A stretch of 64,000 nucleotides of DNA from Salsuginibacillus halophilus (lineage in GTDB: Bacteria > Bacillota > Bacilli > Bacillales > Marinococcaceae), in the NCBI RefSeq assembly GCF_003014715.1, contig NZ_PYAV01000015.1, positions 1 to 64,000 on the forward strand, read 5' to 3'. Below the pieces are notes generated by a model. The model did no database searches. It was not told where the DNA came from and saw only the letters and a list, made by a program, of their open reading frames with translations. Made by a program: the position numbers and the translations under genes. Below are positions 41,635 to 49,691 of this stretch, in pieces (within the stretch, counting starts at the first letter, position 1; the number at the start of each line of letters is the position of its first letter).

Positions 41635-42528
41635 TTAGGTTGTAGAAGTTTCCTGCGAAGGTGTCTGTCCGGCGAGTATTGCTTCAATGGCTTGGGCAAC
41701 GCCATCTTCATCATGGTGGGCAGTGACATAATCTGCAGCTTCTTTTACATCAGGATTGGCGTTACCCATCGCAACACTTGTACCGGCTGCTTGAAACATT
41801 GATAAATCGTTGTAGCTGTCGCCAATGACGACCGTTTCCTCAATAGAGGTGTTTAACGTTGGCAAGAGCCGTTTTAATCCGGTGCCTTTTTCTGCTTCAG
41901 GCGCCATAATTTCAATGTTCTCTTTGCCGGAAGAGGTGATAAGCACGCCGCCGTGTTCATCCCAAACCGTAGAAATCGTTTCTAGCTTGTCAGAAAACAA
42001 AGAAACGACGAGAAACTTATAAACCGTCATGTCAGATTCAATAATGGTGGAGGGGTTCGGAATTTCCTTTAAACCCAAGTTTTTTATATGCATATCTGCC
42101 TGGTTTTGAATGCTTTTTTTAACAGCTTCCGGGTCTTCATATGTTTTGGCAAAATGCTCCATTTCTTTTAAAAAGATATGGTAAGCCTCAGTTGTTGTGA
42201 AAATGCCTTCTTCTGTGAACATGTGATAGTAATAGTTATTGTCGCTAAGCCAGCTGGCAACATCGTAGGCGAGTTTTTGATTCATCGTAAAGCGGTGCAG
42301 AATTTCGTTACTTGTGCCGATAATCCCGCCATTAGCGCAGACAAAGCCATCACTTTCGACCCCGGCTTCAGCGAGTAGCCGCTTAGCATCATTCAAGCCT
42401 CGTCCGGTTGCAATAATAAACCGGCGTCCGTCTGCCTGCCATTTTTTTAGTGCTTCAGCGTTTGTTTGGCTGATTTTATTGTCGGAGGACAGCAGTGTGC
42501 CGTCCATATCAATTGCAATGCTCTCCAT
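41635..42528 (-). CDS. Cof-type HAD-IIB phosphatase
   Basis: Cytoplasmic sugar-phosphate or cofactor phosphatase of 297 aa. Motif I AIDMDGTLLSS (D7, D9), motif II FIIATGRG, cap C2 domain about 80-200, motif III Lys in the region EIMAPEAEKGTGLKRLL, and motif IV VVIGDSYNDLSMF. Substrate cannot be told. ATG with AGGTG upstream. Monocistronic. Confidence 0.88.
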   Translation of the reverse strand: MESIAIDMDGTLLSSDNKISQTNAEALKKWQADGRRFIIATGRGLNDAKRLLAEAGVESDGFVCANGGIIGTSNEILHRFTMNQKLAYDVASWLSDNNYYYHMFTEEGIFTTTEAYHIFLKEMEHFAKTYEDPEAVKKSIQNQADMHIKNLGLKEIPNPSTIIESDMTVYKFLVVSLFSDKLETISTVWDEHGGVLITSSGKENIEIMAPEAEKGTGLKRLLPTLNTSIEETVVIGDSYNDLSMFQAAGTSVAMGNANPDVKEAADYVTAHHDEDGVAQAIEAILAGQTPSQETSTT

Positions 42529-42669
42529 TTCATCACCTGCTTTTTTGGATATACTTTACTGTATCATATATTAAGTACATACGCAGATGACCGTGCCGTG
42601 AATTTTTGTGAAAAATGTGGACATCCCTCATAATAAAGGAGAAATGAAAACGCCGGAGGAGGTGAGCGG

Positions 42670-43350
42670 ATGTTGAAAAAGTGGGGTCCGCTTTTATTAT
42701 TAGGCGGCTTTCTTGCAGGGGGATTTTGGTACCTGCAAGGAGGAGATATAGAATGGCATCCTGAAGATGTACAGGCTTGGTTTTTGTCGTTTGGCTGGTG
42801 GGCGCCTTTGTTGTATATATTGTTTTATGCGCTTCGTCCGCTCGTACTCTTTCCTTCGTCATTGTATGCGATGGCTGGCGGTCTCGCATTTGGTTTATGG
42901 GCAGTACCGCTCACATATATTGGCTCTGTGACTGGTTCTACCATTGCTTTTTGGATTTCGCGTTTGGCCGGGTTTCGGATCGTTCGCGCGAAGTGGACCG
43001 GGCGTATGGCGGTGGTACAGCGGCAGCTTGAGAAAAACGGGTTTTATTACATTTTGTTTTTGCGCTTGATACCGGTGCTTAACTTTGACATCGTCAGTTA
43101 TTTAAGCGGGATATCGAAAGTGAAGTATCGCTCATTTCTCGCCGCAACACTTGTTGGCATTATTCCGGGAGCTTTCGGCTTCACCTTTTTAGGTGCGGGG
43201 GTCGTGGAGGGAGAGCCTACAATTTTTATCATTGGCATTTCGGTCATTATCGTGATGCTTTTGATTCCGGTCATTGTACGTAAAAAAGCAAAAGGCCGGG
43301 CGGCGGAATGGATAGACACTACGGAAGAAAAAAACCCTAAGCAGCCATGA
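42670..43350 (+). CDS. TVP38/TMEM64-family (VTT domain) membrane protein
   Basis: Integral membrane protein of 226 aa with about five hydrophobic segments and the VTT/DedA-like core: LRPLVLFPSSLYAMAGGLAFG, GSVTGSTIAFWISRLAG, and LFLRLIPVLNFDIVSYLSG. Relatives are B. subtilis YdjX/YtxB-type proteins, thought to act as lipid scramblases or transporters; exact role unknown. RBS GGAGGTG. The stop codon lies inside the terminator stem. Confidence 0.85.
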   Translation: MLKKWGPLLLLGGFLAGGFWYLQGGDIEWHPEDVQAWFLSFGWWAPLLYILFYALRPLVLFPSSLYAMAGGLAFGLWAVPLTYIGSVTGSTIAFWISRLAGFRIVRAKWTGRMAVVQRQLEKNGFYYILFLRLIPVLNFDIVSYLSGISKVKYRSFLAATLVGIIPGAFGFTFLGAGVVEGEPTIFIIGISVIIVMLLIPVIVRKKAKGRAAEWIDTTEEKNPKQP

Positions 43351-43368
43351 AGCTGCTTAGGGTTTTTT
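43330..43368. terminator. Terminator of the VTT gene
   Basis: AAACCCTAAGCAGC / GCTGCTTAGGGTTTTTT hairpin between convergent genes; works on the plus strand, probably on both. Confidence 0.9.
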
Positions 43369-43387
43369 GCGCATTCAGCCAGTTCGT

Positions 43388-44224
43388 TTAACGTACAGGG
43401 TCGTGGGCAAGGGCTTGTTCAAGGGTTAAGTAGGTTTGAATGCCCTCCATTGGAATGCCTAAGTGCACAATTGTTTGAGAAAGTTCAGGTCGTACACCAG
43501 AGACACTGACTTGAATACCAAGCAGTTTCAATGCTTGAAGCAAGTTTAAAAGGTGTTTAGCAAACTCGGTGTTAATACGGTGCATACCAGATAGATCAAT
43601 GATGATGTAATTTAAGTCCATGTTGGCAGCGCGGTCAAGGGTGTGCTGTTGAATATAGTGTGATCGCTCATGGTCCATATCGCCGATAATCGGAAGTACA
43701 GCAACATCCGTTTTTACAGGGACAAGTGGTACAGATAACTCCTGCAGTACTTGTCTTGTATAATCAAGCGTCTGCATCTGCGAGCTCACAAACGTCTTGC
43801 TGATCGTCATAAAAGCTTCATCAATCGCTTCGTTCATAAAGCCTAGAATTTCAAATATTGTTTCGATAGATGCATCCTTTGATTTCAGTACATCTTTAAT
43901 TGCCGTGCGGATCGTCTGGCGATAATACGGAATTAAATGAATCACTTGATCCAATGTATAGCCAGCCGAGGTCAACTTTTCGGTCATTTGCTTGACCCAA
44001 GTTTGAAGCTCTTCAGTTCCACAGTTTCCTTGAAATCCATTACCGACGGCGGTGAAAAACTCGTACCCTTTACGTCCGAGGACGTCATCGTTTTGTAGGC
44101 TGAATGCGTTATACAGATGGGGATCATGTGTATGTAATTCATTTTTTGTTTCTGTATTCAAGGTTTCGCTGTTTTCTTTAATAAAAGTTCCCACCGCGTA
44201 GTGAATCTCGTTGTTTTCTGTCAT
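43388..44224 (-). CDS. RsbR-like STAS-domain protein
   Basis: A 278-aa cytoplasmic protein with the plan of RsbR co-antagonists, which build the stressosome that triggers sigma-B. The N-terminal part (about 1-155) is a helical sensor-like domain. The C-terminal STAS domain starts near LSVPLVPVKTDVAVLPIIGD and has NYIIIDLSGMHRINTEFAKH, where Ser and Thr occupy the positions phosphorylated in RsbR. ATG at 44224 with AAAGGAG. It is preceded by a sigma-B-like promoter, so it may be induced by the stress response it serves. No kinase or phosphatase gene is adjacent. Confidence 0.83.
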   Translation of the reverse strand: MTENNEIHYAVGTFIKENSETLNTETKNELHTHDPHLYNAFSLQNDDVLGRKGYEFFTAVGNGFQGNCGTEELQTWVKQMTEKLTSAGYTLDQVIHLIPYYRQTIRTAIKDVLKSKDASIETIFEILGFMNEAIDEAFMTISKTFVSSQMQTLDYTRQVLQELSVPLVPVKTDVAVLPIIGDMDHERSHYIQQHTLDRAANMDLNYIIIDLSGMHRINTEFAKHLLNLLQALKLLGIQVSVSGVRPELSQTIVHLGIPMEGIQTYLTLEQALAHDPVR

Positions 44225-44283
44225 CGTTAACTGCTCCTTTATAGGCAAATAAAATTTTACGGTCAAAACCTTTCTCGTGGGCG

Positions 44284-44308
44284 TTACCCGAATCTGAAAC
44301 CCTTAAAA
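44284..44308 (-). promoter_or_regulatory. Candidate sigma-B promoter of the RsbR-like gene
   Basis: Minus strand TTTTAA (44308-44303), 13-bp spacer, GGGTAA (44289-44284); consensus GTTTAA-N12-15-GGGTAT, one mismatch per hexamer. 60 bp before the start. Confidence 0.5.
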
Positions 44309-44404
44309 CTAAAAAATCTCTTTTTAAAGTTTGTGAGAATCCTGCCCAATGTTCGCACAATTTTGATAACAATATCAAAAAGTATAAAAATGGCATTCGG
44401 AAGG

Positions 44405-44430
44405 ATTTAAGATAGGCTCATGCGTGGTAT
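44405..44430 (+). promoter_or_regulatory. Possible sigma-B-like promoter of the 49-aa lipoprotein gene
   Basis: ATTTAA (44405-44410), 14-bp spacer, TGGTAT (44425-44430): one mismatch to each sigma-B hexamer. Only suggestive. Confidence 0.35.
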
Positions 44431-44478
44431 CTTGTAATTACAGCTTCAGCAAAGATTAATCTCGAGGAGGACGATTAC

Positions 44479-44628
44479 ATGAATAAGAAGTTTCTTTACG
44501 CACTACTTTCCGGAATGCTTGCAACAAGTGTATTGGCTGCTTGCGGCGGAGACATGGATGACCTTGAAGAAAATGGCGGAATGGACGACGATGGCATGGA
44601 AGAAGACGGCGGCGATCTCGACGGCTAA
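44479..44628 (+). CDS. 49-aa acidic lipoprotein
   Basis: Short gene with GAGGAGG 9 nt before the ATG. The product has a lipoprotein signal (NKKFLYALLSGMLATSVLAA then Cys; lipobox LAAC) and a 30-residue mature part made of Gly, Asp, Glu and Met repeats (DDLEENGG, MDDDGMEEDGG). Same architecture as the lipoprotein at 12329. Followed by a terminator. Unknown role at the cell surface. Confidence 0.75.
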   Translation: MNKKFLYALLSGMLATSVLAACGGDMDDLEENGGMDDDGMEEDGGDLDG

Positions 44629-44642
44629 TTAAAAAAGTAAAC

Positions 44643-44678
44643 GCGAAAGGCGCTCTAAACAGGGCGCCTTTCTTATAT
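44643..44678 (+). terminator. Terminator of the 49-aa lipoprotein gene
   Basis: GAAAGGCGC(T)CT / AG(G)GCGCCTTTC stem followed by TTATATTG. Confidence 0.75.
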
Positions 44679-44799
44679 TGTAATAGTCTATTATCGAAAA
44701 ATAGACTGAAGGAAAAACTTACATATTGGTAAACCCTTCCCCTCCCCTTACGTCTCAATCAACTTGTGGCACAATGTGAGACATGGAGGTGAGGAAACT

Positions 44800-45621
44800 G
44801 TGAAAAAATATATCACAGGTATAGCCGTAGGTGTAGCTGCAACCGCGGTTGCCCATACAGCAGCAGCAGAAACAGAGGTTGAGGTGCATACAGTGGCACC
44901 GGGAGAAAACGTCTGGAGCATTGCAGAGTCATACGATGTTTCAATCGATGCGCTCGACAGCTTCAACGGCATGTGGGGGAACCTCGAAGTCATTCACCCA
45001 GGTGAGACCCTGCATGTGCCGGAAGAATCCTCTCAGCCGGAGCAAGCAGATGATGAAACAACGGGCAGTGAACAAGCGGTAAATGAGCAGGATACACCTG
45101 CTGAAGACGAAGCATCGCATGAAGGTGCAGACAGTGAAGAAGCAGTAAATGAACAGGAAGAACCACAAGCAGCCGAGCCGGCAGAAGCGCCTTCTGAAGA
45201 AGAGGCAGGCAATAGTGAAGTTGAGTCAAGCGAAATGTCTGCATTTGAACAAGAAGTTGTTGACCTTACAAATGAAGAGCGTGCTGCACAAGGTCTAGCG
45301 CCTCTAGAGCCTCATAACGAGCTTGCTAATGTTGCAGAAATCAAGTCAGAAGACATGCGGGATAACAACTACTTTTCCCACGACAGCCCAACGTATGGCA
45401 GCCCGTTCGATATGCTGGAAACGTACGGTGTGAACTACCGGACAGCTGGTGAAAATATTGCAGCCGGACAGCGTACACCTGAAGAGGTAGTAGATGGCTG
45501 GATGAACTCTGACGGCCACCGTGCCAACATTCTTGATGAAAGCTACACGCACATCGGTATCGGTCACGCTGAAGGTGGAAGCTACCAACACTACTGGACA
45601 CAAATGTTCTTAGCTGAATAA
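44800..45621 (+). CDS. LysM-CAP domain secreted protein (YkwD-like)
   Basis: Exported cell-wall-associated protein of 273 aa. GTG start behind GGAGGTGAGG; signal peptide to about residue 25 (TAAA-ET). A LysM domain (about 30-76, VHTVAPGENVWSIAESYDVS ... IHPGETLHVP) binds peptidoglycan. It is followed by a roughly 75-residue Glu-rich linker and a C-terminal CAP/SCP domain (about 150-273) with VVDLTNEERAAQGLAPL, NYFSHDSP, AGENIAAGQRT, GWMNSDGHRANIL and the terminal HYWTQMF. Relatives include YkwD and the SafA-linked coat proteins; activity unknown. Confidence 0.9.
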   Translation: MKKYITGIAVGVAATAVAHTAAAETEVEVHTVAPGENVWSIAESYDVSIDALDSFNGMWGNLEVIHPGETLHVPEESSQPEQADDETTGSEQAVNEQDTPAEDEASHEGADSEEAVNEQEEPQAAEPAEAPSEEEAGNSEVESSEMSAFEQEVVDLTNEERAAQGLAPLEPHNELANVAEIKSEDMRDNNYFSHDSPTYGSPFDMLETYGVNYRTAGENIAAGQRTPEEVVDGWMNSDGHRANILDESYTHIGIGHAEGGSYQHYWTQMFLAE

Positions 45622-45632
45622 TAGATAACTAG

Positions 45633-45669
45633 TAAAAAGCCCGCCGGCTCTGAGCCGACGGGCTTTTTA
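45633..45669. terminator. Bidirectional terminator
   Basis: AAAAAGCCCGCCGGCT / AGCCGACGGGCTTTTT hairpin between the convergent CAP and nitroreductase genes. Confidence 0.9.
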
Positions 45670-45691
45670 GTTCATAATATAAAATTATGAA

Positions 45692-46303
45692 TTAGAAGCT
45701 ATCACGGATGACCGCGTCTTCCCAAGAAAAGCGGAAGGACTGACGTGCATCTCCTGTTGCTTTACCGATTGCAATCAGCATCACAGGCTCATAGCGCTCT
45801 GGGATGTTGCAGGCTTCGCGCAGCTTGGCGCCGTCAAAGCCACCCATAGGTACGCTGTCGTAACCCTTTTCTTTAGCTGCAAGCATTAACTGCATACTTG
45901 CAAGGGAGGCGTTAATGAGTGCTTCATTGTGCCCGAATCCTTCATTATCGTAAGCACCGTGGATAGAAGCAACGACTTTATCCCGAATCTCTTCGGTCAT
46001 GTCGCCTGCATCAACAGCTGCTTGAAAAACTGCTTCTGCATTGTGATTAGCTTCGCGGTCGCCAAGCACAGCAATTGTTACGTCACCGTCTGCCACTTGC
46101 TTTTGATTATAAGCAATCGGAAGAACTTCCTGCTTCTTTTCATCAGACTGAATGGCAAGAAACTTCCAATGCTGTAGGTTCCAAGAGGAAGGTGCTTCGA
46201 TTGCTGCTTCAATGATCTCCTGTAAGTCTTCTTCAGGCATCGTGTGATCAGGATCAAACTTACGAATGGAACGGCGTTCTTTCATAATGTCTATTCCGCT
46301 CAT
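45692..46303 (-). CDS. Nitroreductase-family NAD(P)H oxidoreductase
   Basis: FMN-dependent reductase of 203 aa. N-terminal ERRSIRKFDPDHTMPEEDLQ with the Arg-Ser-Arg FMN phosphate site, EAAIEAPSSWNLQHWKFLAI, the central GFGHNEALINASLASMQLML and C-terminal GFDGAKLREACNIPERYEPV match YodC/YdfN-like nitroreductases. Substrate range unknown. ATG behind AGGAGAG. Monocistronic. Confidence 0.9.
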   Translation of the reverse strand: MSGIDIMKERRSIRKFDPDHTMPEEDLQEIIEAAIEAPSSWNLQHWKFLAIQSDEKKQEVLPIAYNQKQVADGDVTIAVLGDREANHNAEAVFQAAVDAGDMTEEIRDKVVASIHGAYDNEGFGHNEALINASLASMQLMLAAKEKGYDSVPMGGFDGAKLREACNIPERYEPVMLIAIGKATGDARQSFRFSWEDAVIRDSF

Positions 46304-46383
46304 GCGAAATCTCTCCTTTTTCCATACAAAGTGTACCGTTAGTGACTATGACATAACCTCAGCTGTTTTTTCAAATGATCTGC

Positions 46384-47028
46384 TTACATCGGTAACACGT
46401 ACTGATAGATGGCAAAGAAATGGGTGCAGGAGCCGGCAAGCACAAAAATATGCCATACAGCGTGATGATAAGGAAAGCTGCGCCACATATAAAAGATGGT
46501 TCCAAGGGAATAAAAAAGCCCCCCAGTAATCAAGAGAACAAGGCCGCCGCTTGGCATTGATGCGGTAAGCGGACCCCAGGCGATCACAATGATCCAGCCC
46601 ATCAAAATGTAAAAGAGCGTAGAAAGGAAAAGGAATCGCTTTACAAAAAAGGCTTTAAATACAATTCCAACAACAGCAATGCCCCAAACGACACCAAATA
46701 GCGTCCAGCTAAGTGTGCCGTCGATGACGTGAAACAGTAAAGGGGTATACGTTCCGGCAATAAACAAGTAAATGGAGGCGTGATCAAAAATCTCGAACAA
46801 GTTTTTCACTTTGCCGGCCGGAAAGCTGTGCAGCAAAGTTGATGAGACATATAAAAGCAGCATCGAAACGCCGTAGATCGACATTGTTACGATATGAAGA
46901 GATGTTGCCTCAAGTGCAGCGTAAACAACAAGAATGACAAGAGCGGCAACACTGAATAAGGCACCGATGCCATGTGTGATAGCGTTGGCGATTTCTTCGC
47001 GTTTGGAAAAGGTATGGGTTACGCCCAT
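46384..47028 (-). CDS. Hemolysin III / PAQR-family membrane protein
   Basis: A seven-helix membrane protein of 214 aa. The putative metal-site residues of the family are present: ITHGIGALFS, the S/H motif in SSTLLHSF, FDHASIYLFIAGTYTP, and the C-terminal HHAVWHIFVLAGSCTHFFAI. Such proteins (YplQ/YqfA) are linked to membrane homeostasis, and the hemolysin name is historical. ATG behind AGGACGG. Confidence 0.9.
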   Translation of the reverse strand: MGVTHTFSKREEIANAITHGIGALFSVAALVILVVYAALEATSLHIVTMSIYGVSMLLLYVSSTLLHSFPAGKVKNLFEIFDHASIYLFIAGTYTPLLFHVIDGTLSWTLFGVVWGIAVVGIVFKAFFVKRFLFLSTLFYILMGWIIVIAWGPLTASMPSGGLVLLITGGLFYSLGTIFYMWRSFPYHHAVWHIFVLAGSCTHFFAIYQYVLPM

Positions 47029-47178
47029 GAAAACCGTCCTTTCAATGAACAGGTAAATTCATCTTGAAATTTTTGCGCAAGCTAGAACAGAAAGCTGCTA
47101 ACAATAACTACTGTATTTTCTGTGCTATATTACACGATTAAGCTCATGTTTCTAATCATAGTATAGCATATGTGCGGT

Positions 47179-47204
47179 GTTTAATTCGCTTATACGAAGG
47201 GAAC
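47179..47204 (+). promoter_or_regulatory. Candidate sigma-B promoter of wrbA
   Basis: GTTTAA (47179-47184, perfect), 14-bp spacer, GGGAAC (47199-47204, four of six). 54 bp before the start. Confidence 0.45.
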
Positions 47205-47257
47205 ACCTATAAATGATAAAAAATTACGGCAATATACGATAAAGGAGAGGTGCACAA

Positions 47258-47878
47258 GTGGCAAAAGTATTAATCGTTTATTACAGTGCCTTTGGTCATG
47301 TATATGAAATGGGAAAAGCAGTCGCGAAAGGAGCGGGCAAACTTTCTGACACTGAAGTTCGAATGGTGAAAGTGCCAGAGTTTGAAGATGCTAAAGCGGC
47401 TATGGCTGAAAATGACGCTTATACTCAATCGCAAAAAGATCAAGAAGCAGTAGAAGAAGCAACCCATGACGACCTGCGTTGGGCAGATGCAATTATCTGG
47501 GGGATTCCGACGCGTTACGGAAGTATGCCGGCACAGATGAAACAGTATTTAGATACAGCGGGTAGCCTTTGGATGAACGGGGAACTTGAAGGAAAAGCGA
47601 CGGCTGTTTTTACAAGCACAGGCTCAATTCACGGCGGCCAGGAAACAACGATCCTTACTTCTCTTGTGAACTTTCTCCACTTCGGCTTAATTTTTGTTGG
47701 CCTGCCTTATGGTGAGAATCAGGAGATGCTAACAACTGATGGCATCGGCGGATCACCGTATGGACCTTCAACGGTCGCTGGGCCAGATGGTTCAAATCAG
47801 CCGGATGAGCGTGAATTCACAATGGCTGAACGGCTAGGTGAGCGCGTTGCCAATGTGGCAAGCAAGCTGCACGATTAA
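47258..47878 (+). CDS. wrbA: NAD(P)H:quinone oxidoreductase, WrbA type
   Basis: Flavodoxin-like quinone reductase of 206 aa, protecting from oxidative stress by two-electron reduction of quinones. FMN loop YYSAFGHVYEMGKAVAKGAG, FGIPTRYGSMPAQMKQYLD (IWGIPTRYG), TAVFTSTGSIHGGQETT and GASPYGPSTVAG-like GGSPYGPSTVAGPDG are diagnostic. GTG start with AAAGGAGAGG. A sigma-B-like promoter precedes it. Its terminator has been duplicated by a repeat-element insertion. Confidence 0.93.
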   Translation: MAKVLIVYYSAFGHVYEMGKAVAKGAGKLSDTEVRMVKVPEFEDAKAAMAENDAYTQSQKDQEAVEEATHDDLRWADAIIWGIPTRYGSMPAQMKQYLDTAGSLWMNGELEGKATAVFTSTGSIHGGQETTILTSLVNFLHFGLIFVGLPYGENQEMLTTDGIGGSPYGPSTVAGPDGSNQPDEREFTMAERLGERVANVASKLHD

Positions 47879-47899
47879 AAAAGCAACAAATTTTATAAA

Positions 47900-47926
47900 A
47901 AGCCAGGGCGGAAAATGCCCTGGCTT
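47900..47926 (+). terminator. wrbA terminator hairpin, left copy of a 27-bp duplication
   Basis: AAGCCAGGGC / GCCCTGGCTT hairpin (loop GGAAAAT). It is interrupted right after TT by element copy 5, so it lacks a full T-tract. An identical 27-bp copy lies at 48436-48462. Confidence 0.9.
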
Positions 47927-48435
47927 CAGCATGTAGAAAAACTTTCAAGAAAAGCGGAGGCTGAAATCGCTTTTCGGCGGACGCTTGCACCCGCAGGGCA
48001 CAAGTGCGACATCGGTTTGATCTACGCTAAAGCTTGATCTCACCGTGTCTTCTTAGCCCCCGTCACGGCCTCAACTTCCTCGGCAGAAATTCACTGCCTG
48101 CGGGATTTTCGGCTCGTGCTGTTCCTGGTGGCGTCGCCGCCGATGCTCGTCAGCCTTGCGTTATTTGATGGTCATGAATCGTAGAAATTCTTTTGATTAA
48201 GCAACATCTACATGAATCAATTTCATCATGACGCTTTATGAGTGATAAAACGAACTATTCACAAATGTAAAAGTGACTGAAACGAAAGGCGGCGACTCCC
48301 AGAGGGCCAAGCCCTCGGGAAAGCGTCCGTCGGTAGTGTTGGTCACGTTCATGATTCGGTTTTGTAGGGCAGTCCCGGAGTCCTTAGCAGTAAGCTTTGC
48401 GTGAATCTTAGGTTGTGTACTTTGTCGACAGTCTG
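47927..48435 (-). mobile_element. Terminator-associated repeat element, copy 5 (best preserved)
   Basis: A 509-bp non-coding element bounded by CAGCATGTAGAAAAAC (left) and TTTGTCGACAGTCTG (right), i.e. degenerate terminal inverted repeats with CAG...CTG tips. It lies exactly between two identical 27-bp copies of the wrbA terminator hairpin, a textbook target duplication. Read on the minus strand it carries the conserved 3' half (GGCTGACGAGCATCGGCGGC ... ACACGGTGAGATC ... ACCGATGTCGCAC ... GGGTGCAAGCGTCCGCC). No transposase is encoded, so any movement would need a helper in trans. Confidence 0.9.
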
Positions 48436-48466
48436 AAGCCAGGGCGGAAAATGCCCTGGCTTTTTT
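48436..48466 (+). terminator. wrbA terminator, right copy with T-tract
   Basis: Second identical copy of the AAGCCAGGGC / GCCCTGGCTT hairpin, here followed by TTTTTT. Confidence 0.9.
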
Positions 48467-48477
48467 AGGTGGTATTG

Positions 48478-49077
48478 TTATTTTGAAAAGACGTGGCTGC
48501 CGATCGTAATCGTTTCTGTGCGTGTTGCATTCCAGTTATTTTCGGCAGTTTCCGGGTTGTAGAAAAAGAGTGACCCTTGGCCTTGTCCTTCAAATGCGAG
48601 CGCCTCATCCACAGCTTGATAAGAATCAGCATCAGCCTGCGCATAAATGCTGTCGTCAAGTACAGGGCTGAAAGCATAATGGCCGCTCGGTGTGACGTCA
48701 TAAACGACTCCTCTAATCGAATCAGGGAAGTCATTATCATTGACCCGGTTTAAAACGACAGTGGCCACAGCAACTTTACCGGCGTAAGGTTCGCCGACAG
48801 CTTCAGCGTGTACCAGCTGGGCAAGCAGATCGCGCTCCTCATTTGTAATTGTCTCCGGGAGGGCAAGCTGCGTTCCTGGGTGAATCTCGTCATTGGATAA
48901 GCCATTTAAGTTTTGTAGATCTTGGACAGAAACACCTTCATCTACAGCGATCGTCCACAGTGAATCACCAGCTTCAACCGTGTAACTCTCGTTTGCAGCG
49001 GCGTTTGTACTAAAAGCGATGGTTCCGCAAATGACCGCACTAAGCGCTGCTGCATATGTTTTCATGAATCGAGTCAT
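48478..49077 (-). CDS. LysM - SleB-like cell wall hydrolase
   Basis: Exported peptidoglycan hydrolase of 199 aa. The start at 49077 has AGGAGGG at 6 nt; the longer frame is rejected. Signal peptide to about residue 32 (STNAAA-NE), one LysM domain (about 34-77, YTVEAGDSLWTIAVDEGVSV), then a Hydrolase_2/SleB catalytic domain (about 85-199) with RDLLAQLVHAEAVGEPYAGK (catalytic Glu), VATVVLNRVNDNDFPDSI and FSPVLDDSIYAQ. Relatives are SleB/CwlJ spore cortex lytic enzymes and YkvT. A role in germination or wall turnover is likely. Confidence 0.9.
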   Translation of the reverse strand: MTRFMKTYAAALSAVICGTIAFSTNAAANESYTVEAGDSLWTIAVDEGVSVQDLQNLNGLSNDEIHPGTQLALPETITNEERDLLAQLVHAEAVGEPYAGKVAVATVVLNRVNDNDFPDSIRGVVYDVTPSGHYAFSPVLDDSIYAQADADSYQAVDEALAFEGQGQGSLFFYNPETAENNWNATRTETITIGSHVFSK

Positions 49078-49153
49078 GCGTTTCCCTCCTGTTATAAAAA
49101 GTTTCGAAGCCATCATAGCAGAACCTTTGAAACTATTGGAGCGGGAGTTGTTT

Positions 49154-49195
49154 CCAATAAAAAAGCGCCTTGGTTTCAAGGCGCTTTTTTCGTAA
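49154..49195 (-). terminator. Terminator hairpin, left copy beside element copy 6
   Basis: GCGCCTTG / CAAGGCGC stem with A-run and T-run on its sides, followed by CGTAA. Repeated nearly identically at 49640-49681. Confidence 0.88.
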
Positions 49196-49639
49196 CAGCG
49201 TGTAGGCAAACGCTTGAAAAAGCTAAGGCTGACATCGCTTTTCGGCTCACGCTGTTCCTGGTGGCGTCGCCGCCGAGGCTTGTCAGCCTTGCATTATTTG
49301 ATGGTTATCAATGATTGAGATCCTTTTGATCAAACAACATTTACATGAATCAATTTCATAACGACGCTTAATGAGTGATCAAACGACCCATATACAAATG
49401 GAAACGTGACCGAAACGAAAGACGGCGACTCCCAGAGGATCAAGCGCAGCCTGAAGATCCACTTGTTCGAATGGTCTTCGTTCGAACAAGTTAGCTGAAG
49501 GCAAGCCCTTGGGAAAGCGTCCGTCTGGAGGGAAGGTCACGTTCATGATTCGGTTATTATCTTAATTCATATGTCAGTCCGGGGTTCGGAGCAGTAAGCT
49601 GTGCGTGAATGTTAGGTTTTCTAGTTTGTCGACAGTTTG
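49196..49639 (-). mobile_element. Terminator-associated repeat element, copy 6
   Basis: A 444-bp element with ends CAGCGTGTAGGCAAAC and GTTTGTCGACAGTTTG, again between two copies of one terminator: the 30 bp ending TTTTTTCGTAA are identical on both sides, and similarity extends to about 37 bp. It contains the ACTTGTTCGAA...TTCGAACAAGT hairpin and the GTGACCGAAACGAAAG word. The 3' half is shorter than in copy 5 (no ACACGGT-GGGTGCAAG part). Same orientation as copies 5 and 7. Confidence 0.88.
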
Positions 49640-49681
49640 AGACGAAAAAAACGCCTTGGTTTCAAGGCGCTTTTTTCGTAA
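49640..49681 (-). terminator. Terminator of the GerMN lipoprotein gene (right copy)
   Basis: CGCCTTGG/CAAGGCG hairpin with flanking A- and T-runs; on the minus strand it directly follows the gene at 49692. Confidence 0.88.
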
Positions 49682-49691
49682 ATCACTAAAT

